Source of the DNA: CAJQND01 sp051010055
GTDB lineage: Bacteria; Pseudomonadota; Alphaproteobacteria; Rhizobiales; CAJQND01
Length of the DNA stretch: 10,245 nucleotides
Direction: 5' to 3'
NCBI GenBank assembly: GCA_051010055.1
Contig: JBPCVY010000022.1
Location: forward strand, 1 to 10,245
Below the pieces are notes generated by a model that was not told where the DNA came from, did no database searches, and saw only the letters and a program-made list of their open reading frames with translations. The translations under genes and the position numbers were made by a program. Positions 1 to 7,400 of this stretch are shown piece by piece (position 1 is the stretch's first letter; each line of letters begins with the position of its first letter).

Positions 1-1280
1 CTGAGGAATATAAGGTGGGCGGCACCTGCGTTGTGCGCGGCTGTGTGCCGAAAAAGCTTTTCGTTTACGCCAGCCATTTCCCGGAATATTTCGATGATGC
101 GGAAAGTTATGGCTGGACGGTCGGGGAGGGAAAATTTGATTGGCCAACCCTTATCCGCAACAAGGATGCGGAAATCGACCGTTTGAACGGCATTTATATC
201 CGCAACCTGGAAGCTGCCGGGGTGGAAATTGTTCACACCCGCGCGGTGCTGAAAGACCAGCACACAGTGCATCTTGTGGATGAGGGCCGAGACGTTACCG
301 CTGAAACAATTCTTATCGCCACGGGCGGGGCGCCCAATCCCCATAAAGACCTACCCGGCCATGAACTGGCGATTACGTCCAACGAGGCATTTCACCTGGA
401 AGAGCTGCCCGAGCGCATCATCATCGGTGGCGCCGGTTACATTGCGGTGGAATTTGCAGGCATCTTTCACGGCCTTGGGGTGGACACGACGATCATCTAC
501 CGGGGGCCGGAAATTCTCTCAGGATTTGATGATGATCTCCGCCATGCCCTGCACCAGGAGTATGAGAAGAAGGGCATCCGTATCATCTGCCATCAGGTGT
601 TTGAATCCTTGCAGAAAATCAACGGGCGCATTTTGGCCATCACCAGTGGCGGCGAAAACCTTTATACCGATCAGGTCATGTTCGCCCTTGGCAGATTGCC
701 GAACACGCAAGGGCTGGGCCTAGAAGCAGCAGGCGTTGAGCTTGATTTGAAGGGGGCGGTGAAGGTTGATGAATATTCCCGCTCAAATGTGAGCAATATC
801 TATGCAGTTGGCGATGTGACCGACCGCATGGCGCTGACGCCGGTCGCAATCCGCGAGGGGGCGGCATTTGCCGAAACGGTTTTCAACAACAACCCTTCTT
901 CAACCGATTATGAGAATGTCGCAACGGCGGTTTTCTCCCAGCCGGAAATCGGCACGGTCGGGCTCACCGAGGCACAGGCAGCCGAAAAATATGGCGAGCT
1001 GGATATCTACAAATCCACATTCCGGCCCATGACGTACATTCTTCCCGGGCGCGATGAGAAAATGATGATGAAGCTTATTGTCGAGCCTGTGTCGCAAAAG
1101 GTTTTGGGCTGCCACATTATCGGGCCGGATGCGGGCGAAATGGCGCAACTGTTGGGCATTGCCGTAAAGATGGGCGCAACCAAGGCTGACTTTGATGCAA
1201 CCGTTGCGGTGCATCCAACGGCGGCGGAAGAACTTGTGACCATGCGCGAGAAATGGGCGCCGGCAGAAGCTGCCGAATAA
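1..1280 (+). CDS. gor: Glutathione-disulfide reductase, 5' end missing (off the left edge)
   Basis: This is a cytoplasmic FAD flavoenzyme that reduces oxidised glutathione with NADPH. The frame is open from the left edge (first full codon at base 3), and the GTG at 15 is an internal valine in EEYKVGGTC, not a start. About 40 N-terminal residues, including the first FAD-binding GxGxxG, lie outside. The redox disulfide is CVVRGC (cysteines at 27-29 and 42-44). The NADPH Rossmann motif is GGAGYIAVEFAG, near 426-461. The second FAD motif AVGDVTDRMALTP and the C-terminal HPTAAEE, with the catalytic base His at 1212-1214, follow. HPTAAEE and the CVxRGC spacing favour glutathione reductase over dihydrolipoamide dehydrogenase or mercuric reductase. 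In the NADPH loop, Arg at 501-503 is present, but the second Arg known from E. coli Gor is Ser (519-521). The stop abuts the stop of the convergent DUF2189 gene. Confidence 0.95.
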   Translation, partial: EEYKVGGTCVVRGCVPKKLFVYASHFPEYFDDAESYGWTVGEGKFDWPTLIRNKDAEIDRLNGIYIRNLEAAGVEIVHTRAVLKDQHTVHLVDEGRDVTAETILIATGGAPNPHKDLPGHELAITSNEAFHLEELPERIIIGGAGYIAVEFAGIFHGLGVDTTIIYRGPEILSGFDDDLRHALHQEYEKKGIRIICHQVFESLQKINGRILAITSGGENLYTDQVMFALGRLPNTQGLGLEAAGVELDLKGAVKVDEYSRSNVSNIYAVGDVTDRMALTPVAIREGAAFAETVFNNNPSSTDYENVATAVFSQPEIGTVGLTEAQAAEKYGELDIYKSTFRPMTYILPGRDEKMMMKLIVEPVSQKVLGCHIIGPDAGEMAQLLGIAVKMGATKADFDATVAVHPTAAEELVTMREKWAPAEAAE

Positions 1281-1290
1281 TCAGCTTTTC
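1264..1290. terminator. Weak stem-loop over the two convergent stop codons
   Basis: AAGCTG (1267-1272) and CAGCTT (1282-1287) form a perfect 6-bp stem. A G-T pair and an A-T pair extend it to 8 bp, with a 9-base loop containing both stop codons. A TTTT run lies within the right arm. It could act as a weak bidirectional terminator for the abutting genes. The stem is short and AT-poor evidence for a terminator, so this is tentative. Confidence 0.25.
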
Positions 1291-2078
1291 TCAGGCGCCA
1301 GAACAGTCCTGTAGACATGCCAGGTTGCATGGCCGAGCAGGGGCAAAAGCACAATCAGCGCAACGAACAATGTGATCATCGAAACCGCCATCATGGCGAA
1401 AATAATGCTGGCCCAGTAAACCATTGGCCACGGATTGGCCTTCACAGCCTTCACCGAGGTAATCATAGCCGTGACGAAATCCACCTCCCGATCAAACAAC
1501 AGTGGGAATGACACTACGGTCAGTGAAAAAATGATGGTGCTTAAAATGGCACCCACCAGATTTCCGGTAACGAAAAACACCAGCCCCTTGGGGGTGGTGA
1601 AAACAAGTTCTACAAGGCTGTTTATGTCCATTTTGCGCAGCCCAAAAAACCCTACATAAATCGCCGCCGCAATGTCGACCCAGATGATGTAGGCAAAGGT
1701 GGTGAGCATCGCCATCCAGCTCAAATCATTGCCGCCGGCATTCTTAACCGATGCCAGAATGCCCGCCCATTTGAGCGGTTTTTCACGCTCCAGGCGCCGC
1801 GAAATCTCATAAAGTCCGGCGGCCACAAACGGCGCGATCAAGGGGAACCCCATGGTTGCCGGATAAGCGTAAATACCCACTTCGAAGGTGAAGAAAATGT
1901 AGAGGATAATCCAGCCTGCTGCAGCGTAGAAAAGGCCAAAGAAAAGGGAAAAGTAGGAAGCTGCCTGCAAGTCAGCTGCCCCTTTGCGAACGGCTTGCCT
2001 GATATCACCGTTGCTAATGATGCGAATTTCCGGAAGCGGCTTTGCCTCGGGCGGCGCAGATGCTTTGGCATCGCTCAT
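1281..2078 (-). CDS. DUF2189 family integral membrane protein
   Basis: This is a 265-residue inner-membrane protein of unknown function. It matches DUF2189 by its C-terminal half: FPLLFDREVDFVTAM near residues 191-205, then SVKAVKANPWPM (208-219), then PLLGHATWHVYR (246-257). The N-terminus (1-35) is polar and probably cytoplasmic. Hydrophobic segments lie near 41-63, 72-90, 122-146, 164-190 and 220-248, giving about five or six membrane passes. I chose the ATG at 2078 over the in-frame upstream ATG at 2165 because a strong ribosome-binding site (GGGAGGAG) sits five bases before it, and because the 29 extra residues look like translated spacer. It is transcribed alone, convergent with gor and divergent from the lytic transglycosylase gene. 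The family assignment is firm; the molecular role is not known. Confidence 0.88.
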   Translation of the reverse strand: MSDAKASAPPEAKPLPEIRIISNGDIRQAVRKGAADLQAASYFSLFFGLFYAAAGWIILYIFFTFEVGIYAYPATMGFPLIAPFVAAGLYEISRRLEREKPLKWAGILASVKNAGGNDLSWMAMLTTFAYIIWVDIAAAIYVGFFGLRKMDINSLVELVFTTPKGLVFFVTGNLVGAILSTIIFSLTVVSFPLLFDREVDFVTAMITSVKAVKANPWPMVYWASIIFAMMAVSMITLFVALIVLLPLLGHATWHVYRTVLAPEKS

Positions 2079-2083
2079 CCGGT

Positions 2084-2091
2084 CTCCTCCC
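2084..2091 (-). promoter_or_regulatory. Strong Shine-Dalgarno that fixes the DUF2189 start
   Basis: On the minus strand GGGAGGAG lies five bases upstream of the ATG at 2078. No comparable site precedes the upstream in-frame ATG at 2165, so this settles the start choice. Confidence 0.75.
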
Positions 2092-2226
2092 GCTCTATTC
2101 TTTGCTCCACCAAGATTGCCCCTTGATGGTTTGGAAGACAATGGGCGGATTGCCGCTGGAAACACCGGCGCCGGCTCCTGTTTTTCAATGGCTTATCTGC
2201 AGGGTGGAACGACTTGTTCTCATTGT

Positions 2227-2241
2227 TAACAAAATTTGTTA
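2227..2241. repeat. 15-base palindrome, candidate operator
   Basis: TAACAAA, a central A, then TTTGTTA: two perfect 7-base arms in the AT-rich part of the 233-base divergent spacer. Its right arm overlaps the possible -35 of the lytic transglycosylase promoter. That placement would suit a repressor or activator site, but I cannot name the factor. Confidence 0.45.
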
Positions 2242-2264
2242 CATGAATGCGGTGGTCGCATTAT
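2236..2264 (+). promoter_or_regulatory. Possible sigma-70-type promoter for the lytic transglycosylase gene
   Basis: TTGTTA (2236-2241), a 17-base spacer, then CATTAT (2259-2264). Each box matches the consensus at four of six positions. The -10 lies about 47 bases before the ATG at 2312. A short direct repeat GGTCGCA occurs at 2254-2260 and again near 2269-2275, flanking the -10. The matches are modest, so this is tentative. Confidence 0.35.
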
Positions 2265-2311
2265 TCGCGGTCGCAATTTTTTTGGAAGCTTAACACTGGA
2301 GATCATGCCCC

Positions 2312-3139
2312 ATGAAAGCCAGCAAGAAGTCTCTGTTAGTGGCAGCGTTGTCATCGTTTATCGTATTTTCGCCCGTGGCGGGCGGTGAAGCCTGGGCACT
2401 TTTCTGCTCCAACAATGGCGCCCGTTTCAATGAATGGAAGGCCGCGTTCAAAAAGCAGTACGGGTCCCGCTACAAGAAATCCACTTTGCGCAAGTTCAGC
2501 AACGTTAAGTATGACAAGCGGGTCATTGCGCAAGACCGCCGTAACCGGAAAAGCTTCAAGGGCTCGTTTTCCGCCTTCTACAAACGGCGCGCTGGCGGAG
2601 TTGCGCCCATCGCGCGGCAAAAGTGGAAAAAGTACAAGAAGTACTTCAACAGGGCAGAAAAGAAATTCGGCGTGCCGCCCGAAATCGTGCTGGCGATTTG
2701 GGGGCTGGAGAGCGCATTTGGCCGCTACAAGGGAAAGCAATACCCGATTTTGCAGTCAACCGCGACCCTGGCCTATGATTGCCGCCGGTCGAAAAAGCTG
2801 TTCTTCAAGCAATTGCTGGCTGCCATGACGGTGACCGACAGGGGCCTTGCAGATTTGTCCCGGCGCACTGGAGCCTGGGCTGGTGAAATCGGTCAAACTC
2901 AATTTCTTTCAAGCAGCTTCCTTATCGCGGCAACGGATTTTGACGGTGGCGGGGTGAACGTTTTCAGTTCAGCGCCTGATGTAATTGGCTCAACCGCCAA
3001 ATGGTTTGCGGTAAACGGTTGGAAGCGCGGTGGCAGTTATCAGCCGGGCGGCCACAATTACACGGTGATCATGCGTTGGAACAAGGCAACCGTCTATCAA
3101 AAAACCATCGCCAAGCTTGCCGCAAACATAAGGCGGTAA
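2312..3139 (+). CDS. MltB-type lytic murein transglycosylase (SLT domain 2, GH103-like), secreted
   Basis: This periplasmic enzyme cleaves peptidoglycan between MurNAc and GlcNAc, leaving 1,6-anhydroMurNAc ends. The 275-residue precursor has a signal peptide: a basic start, a hydrophobic core near 7-22, and probable cleavage after AWA (27-29). The catalytic domain begins near FNEWKAAF (39-46). VPPEIVLAIWGLESAFG (121-137) carries the catalytic Glu at 133. GEIGQTQFLSSSF (191-203) and DVIGSTAKWFAVNGW (223-237) match the MltB fold, and the end (YTVIMRWNKATVYQKTIAKLA) is typical of the family. There is no C-terminal peptidoglycan-binding domain, so this is the single-domain form. Residues 42-120 are unusually rich in Lys and Arg. 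GGAG at 2298-2301 is the likely ribosome-binding site. The Cys at 32 is not in a lipobox, so the protein is probably soluble rather than a lipoprotein. Confidence 0.9.
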   Translation: MKASKKSLLVAALSSFIVFSPVAGGEAWALFCSNNGARFNEWKAAFKKQYGSRYKKSTLRKFSNVKYDKRVIAQDRRNRKSFKGSFSAFYKRRAGGVAPIARQKWKKYKKYFNRAEKKFGVPPEIVLAIWGLESAFGRYKGKQYPILQSTATLAYDCRRSKKLFFKQLLAAMTVTDRGLADLSRRTGAWAGEIGQTQFLSSSFLIAATDFDGGGVNVFSSAPDVIGSTAKWFAVNGWKRGGSYQPGGHNYTVIMRWNKATVYQKTIAKLAANIRR

Positions 3140-3153
3140 GGGTCCGGGCCGCG

Positions 3154-4365
3154 TTATCCCAAAACCCGGTCAAGGTCCGCGCACAGATCAACGCCGTCTT
3201 CAAGGCCAATTGAAAGCCGGAAAATGCCATCGCCGGCATACGCGCGGTAGCTGTCAAGCTGTGCGCCTTCCAGCCTGAAAGAGCCTTCCATCAGATCATC
3301 TGTGCTCATCCAGAACACAAGTGAACGGTGGTGCCCCAGGGAGACGGCATAGTGGATGATTTGGAGCTCTTTGGTCATTCGCTCTGCAACGGCGGGGCCA
3401 TCATCCACCTGAAAGGTCATCATGGCGGAGAAATTGTTCATCTGACGGGCGGCCAACTCATGCTGGGGATGGCTGGCAAGGCCCGGATAAGTGACAGTCG
3501 AGACCTTGGGATGGTTTTCGAGAAAGCCCGCAACTTCCAGGGCGCTTTCCTGATGCGCCCGCATGCGCAGCGGCAAGGTCGCGGCCCCGCGCATGATGAG
3601 CCAGGCGTTGAAAGGAGACAGAACTCCGCCATAGTGAATGCCCGCCTCAAGACGCAGGCCCGCAATATCTTCTTTGGAGCCCAGCACAGCGCCTGCCAGC
3701 GCGTCGCCATGACCGCCAATATATTTGGTGAGTGAGTGCATGACGAAATCAATGCCGAGCTCGAGCGGGCGGGTGGCGATGGGTGTTGCGAAGGTGGAAT
3801 CAACGCCGGTTTTAACGTCCCCATTCTGTTTGGCAATTTCCGCAATTGCGGCAAGGTCGGTGAGCCGGCAAATGGGATTGGCCGGGCTTTCCAGCCAGAT
3901 GAGCCGGGTGTTCGGTTTCAGTGCATCGGCGACATTTTGCGGGTTGGACGTATCAACGCGGCTCACTTCAATACCAAGGCGCGGCAGGGTATCGCGGGAA
4001 AGTTCAGCAACGCCCGCATAACAGATGTCACTGATAATGGCATGATCGCCCGCGCTCAGCAGTGACAGGAAAACCGCTGTAACCGCCGCCATTCCGGAGC
4101 CCGTGCACATGCACGCCTCGGCATTTTCCAGGGCGCACAGTTTTGTTTCAAGCTGGGAAACGGTCGGATTTGACCAGCGGCTGTAGAGAAAATTGCCGCC
4201 ATCGTCCTGGTCGTGTGCGGAAAAGCCTGCTGCTTCTTCGCTCACAAATGTTGAGGACATGACGAGGTTGGGGGCAGAGGCGCCCGTATCGGGATCCGGG
4301 TACTCACCGGCATGAACGGCGGTTGTGCGCAGGCCCCCTGAAATCTCGGTGTTTCGCTTGCTCAT
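3154..4365 (-). CDS. PLP-dependent trans-sulfuration enzyme (cystathionine gamma-synthase / gamma-lyase / methionine gamma-lyase family)
   Basis: This 403-residue cytoplasmic enzyme belongs to the Cys/Met metabolism PLP family (fold type I). Visible landmarks are YSRWSNPT (61-68), whose Tyr and Arg bind the neighbouring subunit's PLP phosphate; TGSGMAAV (88-95); the active-site Tyr in ICYAGV (Tyr116); VDSTFATP (188-195) with the PLP-ring Asp189; and HSLTKYIGGHGD (210-221) with the Schiff-base Lys214. RLSIGLED (383-390) supplies the substrate-carboxylate Arg. Where most relatives have SLGGVESL, this one has SLGHHRSL (342-349), so the exact substrate is uncertain. I chose the ATG at 4365 because the protein then begins MSKRNTEISGG like its relatives. 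The ATG at 4401, adding 12 residues, is possible, and both have weak ribosome-binding sites. The gene is convergent with the transglycosylase gene, 14 bases apart. Confidence 0.88.
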   Translation of the reverse strand: MSKRNTEISGGLRTTAVHAGEYPDPDTGASAPNLVMSSTFVSEEAAGFSAHDQDDGGNFLYSRWSNPTVSQLETKLCALENAEACMCTGSGMAAVTAVFLSLLSAGDHAIISDICYAGVAELSRDTLPRLGIEVSRVDTSNPQNVADALKPNTRLIWLESPANPICRLTDLAAIAEIAKQNGDVKTGVDSTFATPIATRPLELGIDFVMHSLTKYIGGHGDALAGAVLGSKEDIAGLRLEAGIHYGGVLSPFNAWLIMRGAATLPLRMRAHQESALEVAGFLENHPKVSTVTYPGLASHPQHELAARQMNNFSAMMTFQVDDGPAVAERMTKELQIIHYAVSLGHHRSLVFWMSTDDLMEGSFRLEGAQLDSYRAYAGDGIFRLSIGLEDGVDLCADLDRVLG

Positions 4366-4372
4366 TGTTCCC

Positions 4373-4403
4373 CCATGCACCGTCGAAATTCGACCATCCA
4401 TGG
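4373..4403. repeat. Imperfect 15-base inverted repeat before the trans-sulfuration gene
   Basis: The arms 4373-4387 and 4389-4403 match at 12 of 15 positions around a central A, with an inner TCGAA/TTCGA core and outer CCATG/CATGG ends. The near arm overlaps the GGGGG ribosome-binding region (4370-4374) of the ATG at 4365. It may be an operator or an RNA hairpin. If translation starts at 4401 instead, it lies in coding sequence. Confidence 0.5.
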
Positions 4404-4448
4404 GGCCCTATTCGCGTTACAGCGTCAAGCAAAACCGCATTGGATGGT
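4393..4448. repeat. 8-base inverted repeat sharing an arm with the preceding repeat
   Basis: ACCATCCA (4393-4400) and TGGATGGT (4441-4448) are perfect complements separated by 40 bases. The first arm is also part of the 4389-4403 arm of the neighbouring repeat, so the two pairings exclude each other in a leftward transcript. The distal arm begins six bases beyond the RND gene stop. Confidence 0.45.
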
Positions 4449-4454
4449 ATGGTG

Positions 4455-7400
4455 CTACTCGGCAGCGTCCGGCACCGGCTCAAGTCTGGGTTTCGGCTTG
4501 CGGCGCGGTTTTCGGGCAGGTTTTTTGACCTTCGGCTTTTCTTCAGCCTCAGGCTCTTCTGCTTCGGGTTCCGGCGCGTCTTTGTCTTCCTCAGGCTTAC
4601 GTTTCATCCAATCACGCAGCGCATGCCAGCGTTCTTTGTAGATGGTCGGTGCGGCAATCCACACCGGCGTCAGCAGCAGCGTGAGCATGGTTGAAAAACC
4701 AAGGCCGAAAATGATGGCGGTGGAAAGCTGTACCCACCATATGGATGTAACAGAGCCGATAGAAATGGACGGGGCGAACCAGTCCACATTGACTTGATAC
4801 ATCATCGGCAACAGGCCGAAAATGGTGGTGATTGTGGTCAGCAAAACTGGCCGCAGCCGCTGCGCGCACGAGCGCAGTACCGCATCAACCACATCAAGCC
4901 CGCGGTCTCGCAGGTTATGGAACGTATCAATCAGAACGATTGAATTGTTAACCACAATACCTGCCAGCGCCACCACGCCGGTTCCGGTCATGATCACCGA
5001 GAACGGCTGCTTCATCACCAGCATGCCAATAAGGACGCCGATCACCGACATCACCACCGTGGAGAGGGTAATTGCGGTGTGATAGAACGAGTTGAACTGA
5101 GTCACCAAAATCATGAACATGATGAAGATGGAAGCGGCCACGGCCTTCATCAGAAAGGACATGGATTCTCGCTGTTCCTCATCGGCGCCTCGGAATTTTA
5201 AGGTAACGCCTTCAGGCCATTTCTGCGATTTTATCCAGGTATCAAGCTCCTTGACCTTGTCGTCTGCGAGAAAGCCGGGTGCAGCATTTGCCTTCACAAA
5301 AACTGAAGTTAGGCCGTCTTTGCGGGTGATTGAGTTCACCGCCGGGCGCGCCTCGCGCTCCACAAAATTGCGGATAGGCACCAGGCCCTTCTTGGTTTGC
5401 AGGCGTAAATCCTCAAGCCTGGCAAGTTCGCGCTGTTCTTCAGGCAAGCGGGCACGGATGTCGATTTCATCGCGGCTGTCATCGGGCCTGTAGGTGCCAA
5501 TAAGCACCCCATCGGTCACCATCTGAATGAGCGCCCCAACGGAGGTTATATCCGCGCCGAACCGGCCCGCTTCCTCGCGGTTGATGGACAAAGACCACTC
5601 AATGCCGGGTAGGGGGCTTTCATCTTCAACATCGATGAGCCCTTCCATATTGTTTTCCATGTGCTTGCGTATCCGGCGAGCAATCTGATTGGCGAGCTCA
5701 CGGTTTTCCGACGCCACCTGCAGGCGCACATCCTTACCTGTCTGGGGCCCGTCTTGGCGTTTTTTGACCTCAACAATCACCCCTGGCAGGGTTGTCACCT
5801 TGTCGCGGATTTCGGTGATGATTACATTGCCAGGCCGTCGCTGTTCATAGGGAAGCAATTCCACGGTGAGCTGGCCAATTGCATCTTTCGGCACGTCAAG
5901 GCCCGCCCCGGTAAACCGCCCGCCGGTGCCGGTGGAACCGGTCATGACCGCAACATCGTCAACCCCCTTAATGGAAAGCACGATGTCTTCCACCTTGCGG
6001 GTAAGGGAGAGTTTTTCGTTGGCTGAAAGGTTGCCGCGCGCGCGCACATAGATCAACGCCTGGGTAGGTTCGGTATCAACAAAGAACGTCACGCCGTGAT
6101 TGTTGTTCTTGTAAAAATCGATAACCCCATACATGGCGGCAAATGCCACAACGGTCACCACCAGCGGCGCGCGCACCAGCTTGGAAAGAGTGCGCACATA
6201 AAGACCCGTCGCGCCTTTGATGGCCGATACGTCCGCCGCCTTGTCACCTGCAAGCGCCTTGGAAAGGGTTGCGTCTTTCTGTTCGGTTTTGCCGAAGATT
6301 GACCCCAAAACGGGCAGGAACACCATCGCCGTTACCAGGGAGGCGGAGAGAACGATTACCACCGTTGTCGGCAGGTTAGACATGAACTTGCCGGGTATGC
6401 CAGGCCAGAAAAGCATTGGCAAAAAGGCCGCCAAGGTTGTCGCGGTGGATGAGGCGATAGGCCAGAACATGCGCCGAGCCGCCATAATATAGGCCTCTCG
6501 ACGATGCAGCCCTTCGGCCATTTTCCGGTCCGCATATTCAACAATAACGATTGCGCCGTCGACCAGCATACCAACCGTCAACACCATGCCGAACATGAGC
6601 ATATTGTTAATGGTGTTGCCTTGCAGGAAAACAATCAGAAAGCCGATCATGAACGATGTGGGAATGGCCATGCCCACGAGCAGCGCCGAGCGCATGCCAA
6701 GGGCGGCAACACAAACAATCATCACCAAGGCGATCGCCGTCATAATGGCGCTTTCCAGCGAACCGACCGTCTCGCGGATATTTGTCGATTCATCGAGCGC
6801 AAAATCCACATGGACCTTGTCGGGCCAGCTGTTGACCAGTTTCCGGGCGGTGCTGCGCACAAGCTCGTTGGTCTCGATAATATTCTCGCCCTGGCGTTTG
6901 ACCACGGAGATGGTGATCGCCGGGCGGCCATTGAAGCGGGCGTAGACGGAACGGTCCTTGAACGAGCGCCGGATCTCGGCGACTTCGCTCAGTTTGACCA
7001 CGGTTCCGTTCACTTCCTTGATGGGCAGGGAGTAAATGTCCTTGGCGGTTTCAAACAGCCCAGGAACCTTAATGTTGAAGCGCCCCGAGCCGCCATCGAA
7101 CGTCCCTGCCGCGACAAGACGGTTGTTGCGGGCAACTGAGGCAATCAGTTCGGTCTGGTCAATATTGTAAGACTCAAGCGCCTTGGTGTTGATGTTGATT
7201 TCGAGCAGTTCTTCACGCTGGCCGGAAAGGTTTGCTTCCAGAACCGAAGGCAAAGCCTCCAATTCATCTTGCAGTGCACGGGCGTGGCGGAACAATGTGC
7301 GCTCGGGCACATCGCCCGACAAAGCCACGATAATTGTCGGGAACAGGCTGAAATTCACTTCATTGACAGTGGGCTCCTTGGCGTCATCAGGAAGTTCGCC

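Noticed and set aside
15..17. GTG as the start of the glutathione reductase
   Set aside because: It encodes the internal Val of the KVGGTC segment next to the redox site; the frame is open to the left edge and the FAD-binding N-terminus is missing, so the gene begins outside.
2042..2293. Rightward short frames in the DUF2189 / transglycosylase spacer
   Set aside because: They start inside the DUF2189 gene on the other strand, and no family motif is seen.
2399..2410. Lipobox for the lytic transglycosylase (Cys32)
   Set aside because: The residues before Cys are A-L-F; a lipobox needs a small residue directly before Cys, and a normal AWA cleavage site lies just upstream.
3132..3160. Terminator between the convergent transglycosylase and trans-sulfuration genes
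   Set aside because: Only a 4-bp GCGG/CCGC stem can be formed, with no T-run; I could not support a terminator.
4366..4454. Rho-independent terminator of the RND operon
   Set aside because: The inverted repeats here are not followed by a T-run in the leftward direction, so they fit a regulatory role better than termination.
6504..7139. Long rightward open frame of 211 codons inside the RND permease gene
   Set aside because: It is antisense to a well-conserved permease, its product is His- and Asn-rich low-pattern sequence, and no ribosome-binding site or domain is evident.
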